NCBI GenBank assembly: GCA_030704615.1
Contig: CM060732.1
Span: 5,270,001-5,334,000, forward strand
From: Takakia lepidozioides
Lineage: Eukaryota > Streptophyta > Takakiopsida > Takakiales > Takakiaceae
Length of the DNA stretch: 64,000 nt
Direction of reading: 5' to 3'
The notes below the pieces were generated by a model. The model was not told the origin of the DNA and searched no databases. It was given only the letters and a program-made list of their open reading frames with translations. The position numbers were made by a program, and so were the translations under genes. Below, in pieces: positions 19,930-30,387 of this stretch. The first letter of the stretch is position 1; each line of letters starts with the position of its first letter.

Positions 19930-21013
19930 ATGCCTGTATTTACAAGATCTATGCTAGAAAGGGAAGCGGAAGAAACAATGGGACTGAGTGAGTTGGAAAA
20001 ACGTGCAGCGGAGGAGAGGGAAGAGACAACAACTACTGAAAAGAATAATATGGAAAGGGGAGAGTCGTCCGGAGATCACAAAGATCCGGCGACTGTGCCT
20101 CAGCCCACATTTGATTTGGATGAGCTGTGTGAAGCCATGGGGGTGATTTCAAATTGCCCCCCCCCTTTTGAAGATGTTGCTGAAACAATCTGAGGTTCCG
20201 GACACTACTCCACGAAAATCTGATCATGGAGAGCGGATGATCTTGGAATCAGCATTGAAATGAATGGAGTTCCCCCACGATTCCAAGTCAAGTCCTTTCG
20301 GATCTGTCTCAAGGGAGAGGCCAGGCAACTGTTTGAGTCCAACATTAAGGACAAAAATGATCTTACGTGGGTCGAAGCTAGAGAGTTGGCTCGTAAGCTC
20401 TTTCGTGAAGAAAAGCCCATAGCTTACACCACACCAGACTTAAAATATCATTATGGCGACAGTGTGTGGAAATACTACACTGATTTACGAACTGCAATTT
20501 GTAAGTCGGTTTTGATTACATCAGAGAGACCTGCTATTTTGAAACATTGTAGGCTTGCCCCCTACTGAGAAAGTGTTTTTGCAAAAACAATCTTACACCA
20601 CTGAAGATGAGATGGTGGAATTGATTGAGGAACGGTTATGTCTCAAAGCTGCTAAGGCAGGCCTGTCTAAAGTTACCAACACGAAACACACTCATCTAGC
20701 TAGTGAGAGTCACTGTGTAGAGCCTACTGATGGGGACCCTAGGGTGAAAGGTATTGTAGCAGATCTGGTCCCTTCCATTGTGCATGAATTATCATCCTTT
20801 TGTAATGAAATCCAGGGAGAACTGCAAGCCTTCAAGGCTGAGGTAGGCTGGAACCCTCCAGTCCCTGCCAAATCCGGGACTCAAGGTAAAGCCCATGCTG
20901 GCATGCGTCATGACACCAGGACCTCAGTGGTGGCTTGCATGATTTGCAAGTCCATCAAGCATTACACCAGGTGGTGCCCTTATCAATCTGACTTGCCTGC
21001 CCTGATTGAATAG
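19930..21013 (+). pseudogene. Ty3/gypsy gag with CCHC knuckle, frameshifted
   Basis: Three overlapping frames make one gag: an acidic N-terminal part (19930-20193), a capsid-like part with FRICLKGEARQLFES and DLTWVEARELARKLF (20260-20568), and a C-terminal part (20555-21013) ending in the zinc knuckle CMICKSIKHYTRWC. That knuckle has the C-x2-C-x4-H-x4-C spacing of nucleocapsid proteins. The frame changes near 20193-20260 and 20560 are disabling. Confidence 0.75.
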
Positions 21014-21063
21014 TTACAAAGGGATAAGAAACACCAGGGTACTTTAAACGAACCAGGTCGTCT

Positions 21064-22098
21064 GTGAGGGTGCCAGATGACCATGGTAAGAATCCCAACA
21101 CACTGGTAAGTGCTGTTCTTTCTCGTGATTTCAAACTCATGCATTGTGAAGCCTATAAACGTGTCAGTCGGGACCGTATCCACCCATTGATGACACAATG
21201 CCATGTAGGCCACCTTTCCTTTCCATGTGTTATTGATACGGGCTGTACCATGTCTGCCATTCCACTTAGTACAGTTCGCATTCTTGGATTAAAGATTGGC
21301 TCTGCTCATGGCCTTGTGGTTACCATAGCTGATGGCACGGCTTATGAACCTATTGGGTTAGTCACCTTACCTATCCACATTAGTGGGAAAACAGTCTTGC
21401 TGGCCTGCATTGTCACCATGGGTGAGCAAGTTTTGCTGGGTCTGGATTGGATGAAGGGTGTAGAGGCTAGCATAGACATCATGAATAACATTATGTGTCT
21501 TCACAATGGTGAAGGGCAACCCTACAAGGTGAATCTAAACCATGTTACTATTGCTGCTGGGACCTCTATGGCCAACTATTCTCGTCTCAAGCTTCAAGCT
21601 GAGCAGATGAAGGAGCAAGTGGGTTTGCATTATAATTGGGCCAGGTTCAGCCAGTTCCACCCACTTGGTAATACCTTGTACCAATGGCATTTCCCTCCAC
21701 CAGGTAAGAAGTCTGGACCTCCCCTGCCAGTGGCAAAGAATTCCCTTTTGCTACGTTCTCCTATTGACTTCATCATCCCTGTTTTTTCTCAACGCATAGT
21801 ACCTACAGGTCTAGCTTTTGCTTGCCCTGCAGGTCATTTCATTGAGATTGAGGGCTGGAAGAAACTTACCCTCCAGAAGCACTGTCTGGTTGCTTCTGGG
21901 GTTTTAGACAGGGGTTTCAACGGAGAGGTCAGGTTACTGATTGCTAATCCTGAACGTATCAGCATCAGTGTCCGTAAGGGTCAGGTCCTTGCTAGGCTCA
22001 CTGCTTCTCCTTTGTCTGAGCTGACCTCTGTTCAGAAAGGTCTCAGTCTTCATGATATCGGACTGGTGGACTCCCCTGTAGACCAACTGCAGGCGTGA
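21064..22098 (+). CDS. Ty3/gypsy protease-dUTPase polyprotein segment
   Basis: One open frame of 344 codons. The N-terminal half is a retropepsin: FPCVIDTGCTMSAIP carries the catalytic DTG, followed by VLLGLDWM. The C-terminal half, at about residues 235-325, matches trimeric dUTPase: SPIDFIIPVFSQRIVPTGLA, CPAGHFIEI, LQKHCLVASGVLDRGFNGEV, and VRKGQVLARL. These correspond to dUTPase motifs for the core strand, the hairpin GVIDxDYRGEV and the Gln/Arg-Ile-Ala-Gln strand. The RSG motif and the Tyr of motif 3 are changed, so catalysis is doubtful. The first codons are internal to a polyprotein. The element is cut at about 22098, before reverse transcriptase. Confidence 0.75.
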   Translation: MRVPDDHGKNPNTLVSAVLSRDFKLMHCEAYKRVSRDRIHPLMTQCHVGHLSFPCVIDTGCTMSAIPLSTVRILGLKIGSAHGLVVTIADGTAYEPIGLVTLPIHISGKTVLLACIVTMGEQVLLGLDWMKGVEASIDIMNNIMCLHNGEGQPYKVNLNHVTIAAGTSMANYSRLKLQAEQMKEQVGLHYNWARFSQFHPLGNTLYQWHFPPPGKKSGPPLPVAKNSLLLRSPIDFIIPVFSQRIVPTGLAFACPAGHFIEIEGWKKLTLQKHCLVASGVLDRGFNGEVRLLIANPERISISVRKGQVLARLTASPLSELTSVQKGLSLHDIGLVDSPVDQLQA

Positions 22099-22563
22099 GT
22101 CTGTCTGCTGAAGCTGTAAATAGCGCAAGACCCTCAACATCTCCCAAAACAGGCGTGACCTTGAGTCTTGTAACCCATTGCCATACCCAGCTGATGAAAG
22201 CCCTTGGCAGGGCCAACCTGCCACTACAAAGTGAATAGGGCTAACCCGCTCCAAATCATGCGCTCCCAGCAAGGAGATGTCTGCTGGCAAGGCTTGTTGG
22301 TATCCACAAACTGCAGACACTGGCAACAAATCAGGGTACTGCTACACCAACTGAGCAACATGGCGCAGTGAGACGCGTCGTGCAGTCTCATCCCTCTCCA
22401 CATATAGGTAATGTCGAACTCGTACACCTGCCTGCAGCACTGCAGCCAATCCAGTGCTAATCCCGCCAAACAAGTCCAAAAGGCATATGCCTTCATCTAG
22501 GCACTGCCACACAAGAGGTGTGGTGTCCAATGGCGACAACTGAGGTGGTCCTGGTGCAATCAC
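22099..22563 (-). pseudogene. DNA cytosine-5 methyltransferase domain of a Ty3/gypsy-type element, truncated
   Basis: C5 methyltransferases transfer a methyl group from S-adenosylmethionine to cytosine. Reading leftwards: motif I LLDLFGGISTGLAAVLQAG (near 22462-22485), then HYLYVERDETARRVS, then FVVAGWPCQGLSSAG with the catalytic-loop PCQ (near 22200-22220), then DSRSRLFWEMLRVLRYL. There is an in-frame TAG at 22342-22344 between the two blocks, and the sequence stops at about 22098 before the ENV motif and target recognition domain. The frame is collinear with the upstream protease and gag of the same strand, so the domain belongs to the retroelement. No RT is present here. Confidence 0.75.
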
Positions 22564-22611
22564 CGCACTCTCCTCCTCTCCTGACGGTACAAAGGCCTCT
22601 ACCCAGGCTTG

Positions 22612-23404
22612 TTACACCCGTCTATCAGCAGCATGCTGCAAATCCTTGCTCGTACCCCACAATGGAGTGTGAGCAACCATGGCAGGCAACTCCGCCGTAC
22701 CATGCATGTCATCCTGCTCTGCTGGAGGTGGCACATCCTCTGCATGGGCATTGCCCTCCAGCAACTCTCCAGGCCAACTAACTGCAGCTATGAAGGCTGC
22801 TAGTGTTGGCATCTTGCCCCGTTGGGCAGCAGCAACATCCCCAATGAACGTCACAGGGAGCTGTACACGATGACCATCCTCTGACTGCCATCCAGGCCTG
22901 TAGGATGCTGACTCCTCCCAAAAATCAAGGGTGAAGCCCATGGGATACAACACTACCCCACCAACGAGGACATCGTAAGAGACCGCGTCTGTCACAATGG
23001 CCTTGGCTCGCATCATTGAGCCATCTATAGGATGATCCGGCTGTAGTCTAATGGCCAACTCACGCCGTGTCATGCCCCGAGCCTGCTCTGATCCTCCCAG
23101 AGATGTTTGTGGGACAAGGCTCCATATCCGCCTCCATGAGGCCCAAACCTGCAATAGCGGCTTTGCCCAACATCAGTGGCTGAGCTCCCGAGTCCAACAA
23201 GACCCGCAGTGGCCGGTACCTCTTGCCTGCCGGTCCATTCAAAGAGAAAATGTCATCCTGGTTGTCTAACAAGACAACTCCAGGTGTCACCATGGCGCGC
23301 TCAAAGGTTGGTCTAGCTGGCAGCTCCGTCAACCTGGCAGCTGCAGCTTGCCATGGCGCAGCCGTGGCAGTCTTGACCCTCAAATCCGAGGATCCCTCTG
23401 CCAC
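22612..23404 (-). pseudogene. retroelement aspartic protease region (minus)
   Basis: The frame at 23404-23060 includes LLDNQDDIFSLNGP and RPLRVLLDSGAQPLMLGKAA, the D-S/T-G-A active site of retropepsins. The frame at 23154-22612 continues with SYDVLVGGVVLYPMGFTLDF. Stops and frame changes separate the pieces. It sits between the zinc-knuckle gag (right) and the methyltransferase domain (left), giving the order gag-PR-MTase on the minus strand. Confidence 0.7.
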
Positions 23405-24060
23405 TACACCTCCATTAACTCCGCAGAAGATGAAGTGACCTCCCCACTCTCACAGAGTGTTGCTGCTAGTTTGAACACTGCAGCTGGTCTTACCCCCGGC
23501 GCCGCAATCATGGTTGTCGAGAACAGTGGGGCCTGACACACAGAGGTGGCCGCCCCCAACAACACACTGGCTGCACTAGCCTTGGCAGCAGGTGTCAGTG
23601 CTGCACGTGTAGCTCTTTCCAATGGCACAATAACCTCCACCTCGGTATCCGTGGGGCGAGAATTAGGTGCCATGGATGTCGTCGACACTGTCTCCACCAA
23701 GATGAATGATTGAGACAATCTAGCCTGACGGCTTGCCTCCCCACGTTGTGAATCCAACTCCACCTCTGCACCTCGTGGCTCAGGAACTCGTACTGCTCCT
23801 CGGGTGACGGCTGCAGCAGACTCCACCTGCACTAGTGGTAGTGCTGCCCCACACATAAATCCCATGCCTCCCATGTCTCCTCCGTCAGGATGACGCTACT
23901 AAGGAGGAACAAGAGGTGGACCCTCAGGTCTTGGAGCTGGTACCACTTGAGCTGTGGCCATGGCAGCGAGCCTTTGCTCTAGCTGCTGAAGCCGGATGGC
24001 CATACCTTGATCAACGCCCTGACCTCCACGTCCTTTGCCATACTGTGCTTGCCCTCGTCC
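23405..24060 (-). pseudogene. gag-protease linker, low-complexity
   Basis: The minus-strand frame 23874-23404 is rich in Ala, Val and Thr (for example RVPEPRGAEVELDSQRG) and joins the zinc-knuckle gag to the protease. No domain is recognised. Confidence 0.45.
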
Positions 24061-25413
24061 TACACCTCATCCTCTCTGAGGTGCTCCACCTCGCCCTCGG
24101 CCACCATTGTTCCCTTGGAACTGGTCTCGCCGCAACTCAGGGTGCAAGTCATAACACTGGGCATCTCCATGCCTATACTTGCCACAATGCCCACACTGCA
24201 ACTGTGCAGGCTGTGCTTGTGCCGGCCCTTTGCCACTTTCTGGGCAATCTTTCTTGACTTGGGGTCCTCCACATGTCCAACATACCACCCCTGGTTGCTG
24301 TTGGCCTGCAAAAGAAGCTACTGGCCTCTGCACCTGAGGTCCCCTGTAAGCTCCATGGAATTTGGGTTGGGCAACCTTGCCCCCCTGACCACGCTGTTGG
24401 GCAGTCCCTTGTACCTGTTGGCTGGCAGCTACGCCTCGTGCAGGCATGTCCTTGCCAAATCCCAATGGTAACAACTCGCCCCTCCACCATGTTGAGCTCA
24501 ATCCGCTCAGCCAACAAAAACACATCCGCTAATATGGGTTGGGCCGCTTGTAACAGGGTTGCATCCCGCACCCTTCTCCTGAGCTCCTTGTCCAAAATTT
24601 CCATACCAGAACTGGACTACCTAAGCTTCAGTAACCCCTTGGGTCACACTTATCAAGCGCCTCATACGAGTGTAGGCCTCTCGCAAGCTCTCACTGGATT
24701 TGCGCTGGAAGTCTTGCAAACTTCGCAGCTTCTTGTCCGTACACCTTGGTAGTTCCTCCGCAACTCCTGGAAGAAATCCACCACCGGGTTGAATCTAGGC
24801 ACATGTGTTGTAGTCGTGGCAGGAGGAGTAGTAGCACCTTTTGAACTGGTACCACCTGCAGAAGTACCGGCACTACTTGTTCCACTACTAGTGCTTGTAG
24901 TTGGAGATGTTTGTGTAGCTGCTGGTGTCACCGCTGCCCTTGTGCCTCTAGTGATTGAGACATAGTTAGGTGACCAATACTCTCGTCACTCCTCAATCTC
25001 CACCGCATGTCCCCGCCTAAATTCATGGTAATCATCCATGGGCGGCCCCTCAAGGTGCTGGAATAGCCCATTCCATGCCTAAAGGGCCACGTAAACAGTG
25101 GGATTGCGTATTTGCTGCAAATCACACCAACTATCAAACTCTTGTATAAAGTCATCAAGCTCGATGGTGCTTACAGCTCCAGAGTACCTACGTGGCCCCT
25201 TGGTAGCTCCATACATCTCCTCCATCGTGTCCACAACAATGCACGGAAATGACTACTTGCCCTCGGCGATAATCCTCCTGACTCCGAGTCTGAACCTTCC
25301 TCAGAAGACATTGAAGGTGAAAGTGGCCTAAACCGCACACCTCGTCTTGTGTACCCACTAGTATCGCTGGTGCTCGTACCGGCACTCCCCTCAGCAGCTG
25401 GTGGCACCTCCAT
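24061..25413 (-). pseudogene. gag of the methyltransferase-bearing element, with CCHC knuckle
   Basis: The N-terminal frame begins MEVPPAAEGSAGTSTS at 25413 and is acidic and Ser-rich. The capsid-like part around 24931-24660 has RFNPVVDFFQELRRNYQG and then FQRKSSESLREAYTRMRRL in another frame. The C-terminal frame (24525-24067) contains CWTCGGPQVKKDCP and the canonical knuckle CGHCGKYRHGDAQC, followed by an RGRGG tail. Several frameshifts and stops break it. Confidence 0.7.
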
Positions 25414-26340
25414 GATGAAAACTCACAACCACACCTGCTGTAAACCTGTCTCTAATCCCCCTTTCCACAAGGTAACCGGGTAGAGAACCTGTTGCAGCTT
25501 ATGGCTTAGACTACTAGGTTCGTAACATAAACCTGCACCTGCATCCACTGCAAGCACTGGTCATCAATCCAGCCTCACCATAAGAGAAACAATGATGGTC
25601 TGACTGGTCATCACCCCAGCCTCACCACCGACAGCATGATCTAGGATTGGCCGGTGATCAAATCCGGACCAATCTCCTATGAAAACAAGCGCCCACACAA
25701 AACTGACATGGCGCACAGTCAAGCATGCAGATGTGGGGGGGATCCAAATACAAGAAAATCAAGACAATAACTCCCCCACACCCAAAAAAACACTCCACAG
25801 TGTCGCTCCTGCAATGACACCCCAGCCCAAACCCGGACTGACTCTTGCCTCCACCTACGGAAAGGTTTTGGCCTATATAGAGGGTGGAAGACAACGGGGA
25901 AGAGAGAGTAAAGCAATTCCTAATCCCAGAATGCTCTCATCCCACTAGTCTCTCCCTATCTCTAAACGCTCTTGCTCATGACCAACAGACATAACTACCT
26001 TCCAGGGTCTCTCAAATAACTCTCCAAGAGCCCTCAAGATGTCTTTCAAACAATCTCACTAAGGCCCCCAAAGCCTGCCAAATCTTGGCCAAGGACCCCA
26101 AAAAGTCCTTCAGACAAGTTGCCAAAGACTCCTTAAGCTCGCCAAATATGAGCCTCCATGAGCCTCTCCCACCTCCATAGCTCTAGGTATCGAGAGGGAG
26201 TGTGGTGAGGGCTTTGTAGGGTGGATTCCTTTAGCAAAGGTGCCCTTGGCTTGACTTAGTTTATGTGATTGAGTGGATTCATGAGTGGAGTGTTTCCATT
26301 GTGTGGTCACTTCCATTATCACTAATTGTGGTATAGCTTT
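25414..26340 (-). other. probable leader/LTR of the methyltransferase-bearing element
   Basis: This non-coding stretch precedes gag on the minus strand. It contains short imperfect repeats of CTGGTCATCA (25560-25615) and a TATA-like CTATATAGG near 25872-25880 on the minus strand. No second LTR copy is in the window, so limits are not given. Confidence 0.3.
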
Positions 26341-26550
26341 CTAGGATTGTGTGCTTAGATTGTGTGGTGGACAGCGATGTATGTTGTGGCACAATGCTTA
26401 GGTGCACGACACACTATATCATACATACCCCAATGACTAGCTCCACTCTCATCCACTGTGGTACCTTCAATATGGACCCCCACATACATTTTCATACCTA
26501 CTCTATGCATACACCTACTCAAAGGCCTCTCAAGCTTCACTTGGTTACCC

Positions 26551-27265
26551 ACTGTGTTGCGGCCCTTTGCCTTGAGGGCAGGGGGTCGGGACACATGAGG
26601 GACTGCCCCTGTGGCAGCGATAGGTATGGGGGACTGAAGCACCCTTGAGTGCCCAATGCACTCAAGGAAGCGGAGGCGCTCACTAGGTGGAGCCCCGCAC
26701 ACCGGGTTGCGGTGGGGGTGGTTCCACAAGGGGTGGTGGTAGCTTAGCGGGACGTAGGGGGGTGGCATAGGACTCACCATGGGGGCGGGGACCTCGTGGT
26801 GGGAGTCGTGGGGAGTCTTGGGACTCATCACGGTCCATAGGGGCCGTGGTGAGTGGGCCAAGACTCACCGCGACTCATCACCGGGAGTCGAGGGTTTTCG
26901 TGGTGGTTCGCCATAAAATGGCATGGCTGGTTGTGAAACCCCCGCGGACAGCTACAGAAGTATATATAGGGAGTAGTAACCCCAAGAACGGTGCAAGCCC
27001 GTTGGTGACCAAAAACTAGTGAGTAAGCGAGCGAGCCGGAAAGCGACCAAAGAGTGGGGAGCTGTTCCGGACTGCCAACTACCAAAGGGAATTCCGTTGG
27101 TTCCAAATCGGTGGAGGGTTTTGGGAGAACAAAGGGGGACCGTTATGCCCTGGTGAGTAACCGAAGCTCCAAGTTGGCCCGGCGGCCAGGTTGGGAGTCA
27201 TGCGCGCGCATCAAAGCGAGTAACTATGACTTGAGGGGGAGCTTACCGAAGTGAGGTGCGTGACA
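26551..27265 (+). repeat. probable 5' LTR of chromodomain Ty3/gypsy element
   Basis: The right end GAGGTGCGTGACA is fixed by the primer site two bases later. The left end at TGTTGCGGCCC is a guess. The stretch is G-rich and contains TATATATAG at 26961-26969, a good TATA box about 300 bp before the LTR end. Confidence 0.45.
26961..26969 (+). promoter_or_regulatory. TATA box in LTR
   Basis: TATATATAG followed by GGAGTAG, in the position expected for the U3 promoter of the chromodomain element. Confidence 0.55.
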
Positions 27266-27267
27266 CT

Positions 27268-27279
27268 TGGTATCAGAGC
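27268..27279 (+). promoter_or_regulatory. primer binding site, initiator tRNA-Met
   Basis: TGGTATCAGAGC, two bases after the LTR end TGACA, is the standard Met-initiator primer site. Confidence 0.85.
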
Positions 27280-27320
27280 TTAGAGTTCAGTACGCGATCG
27301 TCCTTGGGATTGGCCTCATC

Positions 27321-28763
27321 ATGGGGTCGGGCAAGCCGAAGCAAAAGCGGAACGGCCCAAAAGATGATGATCCTGGTGAACCCGATGGGGGCGACGTGTC
27401 ACCGAGGCGGCCGTTTGAGGAAGCGATGCATGTTTTCGAAAACGAGGCCGCTCAAGAGCGGGAGGAATCCGAGGAGTCGAAGCCCGAGGAATCCTTGAGA
27501 GCTCCGACAAACCAAGAGATGCCTCCCATGCCGGCAGCCTTTTGGGAAGGGTTGTTGGCGCAGTTTGGCGGGACGTTGAAAGACGTGTTGAAGGCGGCTA
27601 ATGCCACTTCCACTAAGGCAAAGTTTAAGGTGAAGCCTAAGGAACCCGGCACCTTCGAGGGCGTCCAAAATCGGAAGGCACTCAACACCTGGCTCCTGGA
27701 GCTAGAGCAGTACTTCCGGGCGGCCAAGTTGAGTGACGAGGATCGGGTGGAAGTGGCTCCCACCTATTTGAGGGGCTATGCTCAACAATGGTGGCAGAAA
27801 CGCCTTCACGACCGAGGTCCAAGCCCGGAAACCTTTAACTGGAGTGGGTTCAAGGAATTGATGAAGAAACAGTTTGTGCCCCTCAATGCGTCCTGGCTTG
27901 CCCGGGACAAGATGAGGAATTTGAAGCAAACAAACGACATTCGGGGATATGTCCAGGCCTTCAATGTGCTTTTGCTCGAAGTTGCGGACATGGCAGAACC
28001 GGAAATGGTCTTCAACTTTGTGGCGGGACTGGCCCCATGGGCCAGGCGGAAGTTGGAGGAGAAGCCACCTAAGACTTTGAACGAGGCAATTGAGAGGGCT
28101 GAATGTTTCTCAGATGTCCCTAGGGGTGAAAGACAAGGCCGTACGGAGCTGAACCACAAGAAGACCCGGCGGGAAGGTGACTCCTTCCGACCGGAAAAGA
28201 AGTGGGATAGGCCACGCGGCGACAATGGCACGTGGAAATCGAAGGGAGGGCCTTCACACGTCAAGGCGGCACCCGGTGCTTCGAAAGGAAAAGCGGGTGG
28301 AGCGGCTTATGGCGGACAGAAGGCGACCTTTGATGGAGTGTGTTTCAATTGCGGAGAGCCCGGGCACATGGCCAAGAAGTGCACAAAGCCCCGACAATTG
28401 AACATGACTCGGGCAACCACGGAGCTGTCGGAAGATACCATCAGTCGCCTGGTGGAAGCGGTGGTCGCCAGGACTTGCAAGGTAGGCAAATATTCTTGTG
28501 AGTTATATCAGGAAATTGGCGCATTGCGTAAAGGGAGTCACTTATTGTTCATGGATGGGATAATATCCGGAACTAACGTGTCATTGTTGGTGGACACAGG
28601 AGCGTCGCACTCCTTCATGACACCGGCAACGGCACAAAAGCTGGGACTTCCGACAACTGACGTAGGGGCCTCTATTGAGGTGCGTTCTGCCAAAGGAGAA
28701 CCGCAATGGCGACGAGGTTGCGTTCGATGTTCCTCTTCAACTGGGGAGTTGGGAGGGACGTGA
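27321..28763 (+). CDS. chromodomain Ty3/gypsy gag and start of protease
   Basis: The first ATG after the primer site (27321) gives MGSGKPKQKRNGPKDDD. The retrotransposon-gag capsid region is clear: KPKEPGTFEGVQNRKALNTW, YAQQWWQKRL, FKELMKKQFVPLN, and FVAGLAPWARRKLEE. The zinc knuckle CFNCGEPGHMAKKC lies at 28341-28382. The protease active site VDTGASHSFM has its DTG at 28593-28601. The frame is lost near 28690-28720, where the protease continues one frame over. Gag packages element RNA, and the protease processes the polyprotein. Confidence 0.85.
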   Translation: MGSGKPKQKRNGPKDDDPGEPDGGDVSPRRPFEEAMHVFENEAAQEREESEESKPEESLRAPTNQEMPPMPAAFWEGLLAQFGGTLKDVLKAANATSTKAKFKVKPKEPGTFEGVQNRKALNTWLLELEQYFRAAKLSDEDRVEVAPTYLRGYAQQWWQKRLHDRGPSPETFNWSGFKELMKKQFVPLNASWLARDKMRNLKQTNDIRGYVQAFNVLLLEVADMAEPEMVFNFVAGLAPWARRKLEEKPPKTLNEAIERAECFSDVPRGERQGRTELNHKKTRREGDSFRPEKKWDRPRGDNGTWKSKGGPSHVKAAPGASKGKAGGAAYGGQKATFDGVCFNCGEPGHMAKKCTKPRQLNMTRATTELSEDTISRLVEAVVARTCKVGKYSCELYQEIGALRKGSHLLFMDGIISGTNVSLLVDTGASHSFMTPATAQKLGLPTTDVGASIEVRSAKGEPQWRRGCVRCSSSTGELGGT

Positions 28764-29001
28764 GAACTTCACCGTCTGCGAGATCGATGGAGTGGATCTC
28801 ATTTTGGGGATGACCTTTTTGAGCAGATCCGGAGCGGTCATAGATGGCCGCAAGAGGGTAGTCACGCTGCCATGTTGGAATGGTGGCGAGGTCTTACGAG
28901 TTTCGGAAACGCCCAAACTCGTGGGAGGGCGAATAAACCTTCTGTCAGCAAGGGAGTGGGCCGTGGAGGAGGCACACGAGCCCCAGTTTTTGCTACATTA
29001 G
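28675..29001 (+). pseudogene. protease remainder, chromodomain element
   Basis: It continues the protease in a shifted frame: DEVAFDVPLQLGSWEGRENF and GVDLILGMTFLSRSGAVIDG, the ILGxDFL-type flap end of Ty3 proteases. It ends at a TAG at 28999-29001. The RT frame resumes downstream. Confidence 0.75.
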
Positions 29002-29088
29002 AGAAGTGAAGGGAGAAGGCGATGGAGAGCCGAGCCCAGATTGGATCAAGGGGATTTTGGAGAAATACCATGATGTGATGCGGAGGAT

Positions 29089-29793
29089 TTGCCAAGCGGC
29101 TTGCCACCGCGAAGAGGAGTTGACCACAAGATTGAGGTGATACCGGGATCGGAACCGCCTGCCAAGGCGCCCTACCGGTTGAGCCACAGGGAGTTGGTCG
29201 AGCTGAAGACTCAGCTCAAGGATCTAATGTCAAAGGGGTACATCCGGCCGAGTAAGTCACCTTACGGAGCCCCGGTGCTATTTGCAGACAAGAAGGATGG
29301 GACGCTGCGGATGTGTGTCGATTACAGGGCTCTGAATAAAGTGACTATCAAAAACCGGTACCCTTTGCCAAGGATCGACGACCTCTTTGATCGGTTGGCA
29401 CGAGCGAAGTATTTCAGCCGGATCGACTTGCGCTCCGGCTATCATCAAATTCGGGTGACGGAAGGAGATGAGGAGAAGACCGCGTGCAGGACAAGGTATG
29501 GTTCATATGAGTTCTTGGTGATGCCTTTTGGGCTCACCAATGCACCAACGACATTTAGCACGCTGATGAACAGCCTTTTCCAGGAGTGGTTGGATGACTT
29601 TGTGATCGTGTACATCGACGACATCTTGGTGTACTCGAAAACAAAGGGAAGAGCACCTGGAGCACCTGAAAAGGGTGTTCCAAAAATTGCGAGAAGGGAA
29701 GCTGTATGCCAAAGCTTCAAAGTGCAAATTCGGGGTCACAAAAGTGGAGTTCCTGGGGCATGTGATTACACAAGATGGGATCAAAATGGATGA
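29089..29793 (+). pseudogene. reverse transcriptase, chromodomain element
   Basis: RT motifs run in order: [78 protein letters not shown], and the catalytic [10 protein letters not shown] (YIDD at 29611-29622). A frameshift near 29640-29660 moves the thumb region ([31 protein letters not shown]) to another frame, and the last part of this frame is spurious. RT copies the element RNA into DNA. Confidence 0.85.
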
Positions 29794-30387
29794 CAGAAAG
29801 GTGAGGGCGATCTTGGACTGGGAGCCTCCGACTTCGGTCCCGGGAGTGCGATCCTTCCTAGGACTCGCCTCCTATTACCGGAAGTATGTGAGAAATTTCG
29901 TCAAAATCGCGGGGCCGCTGTCAGACCTTCTGTGTAAATCTAAAGTCTGGGCATGGAACACCTTTTGTGGCCAAGCTTTTGCTGAATTGAAGCAGCGGAT
30001 GGCGGAAGCCCAGTCTTGAAAATCCCGGAGTTTGATCGTCCATTTGAGATTCATACAGATGCGTCGGACTTCGCAATTGGGGGTGTACTTATGCAAGATG
30101 GACGTCCAGTGGCTTACGAAAGTAAGAAACTGAATGAAGTGGAGCGACGGTGGCCGACGCACGAAAAAGAGATGAAGGCGGTGGTGCATTGCCTTGAGCT
30201 TTGGCGCCACTATGTTGGTTCCAACCCAGTGAAGGTGTTCACAGACAATGTCACGGTGAAGTATTTTGCCACGCAGCCCAAGTTGTCCCCAAAACAACTT
30301 AGGTGGCAAGATACTTTGGCGGTGTTCGACGTGGATATCCAGTACAAACCGGGGGCGAGACAACGTGGTGGCCGATGCTTTAAGTAG
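29675..30387 (+). pseudogene. RT thumb/connection and RNase H, chromodomain element
   Basis: The frame 29675-30019 reads GVRSFLGLASYYRKYVRNF. After a break at about 30016 the RNase H follows: FEIHTDASDFAIGGVLMQDG, PVAYESKKLNEVERRWPTHE, and VFTDNVTVKYFATQP. The Asp and Glu residues of RNase H are recognisable (DASD, EKEM, TDN). A one-base shift near 30360 moves into the integrase frame. Confidence 0.8.
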
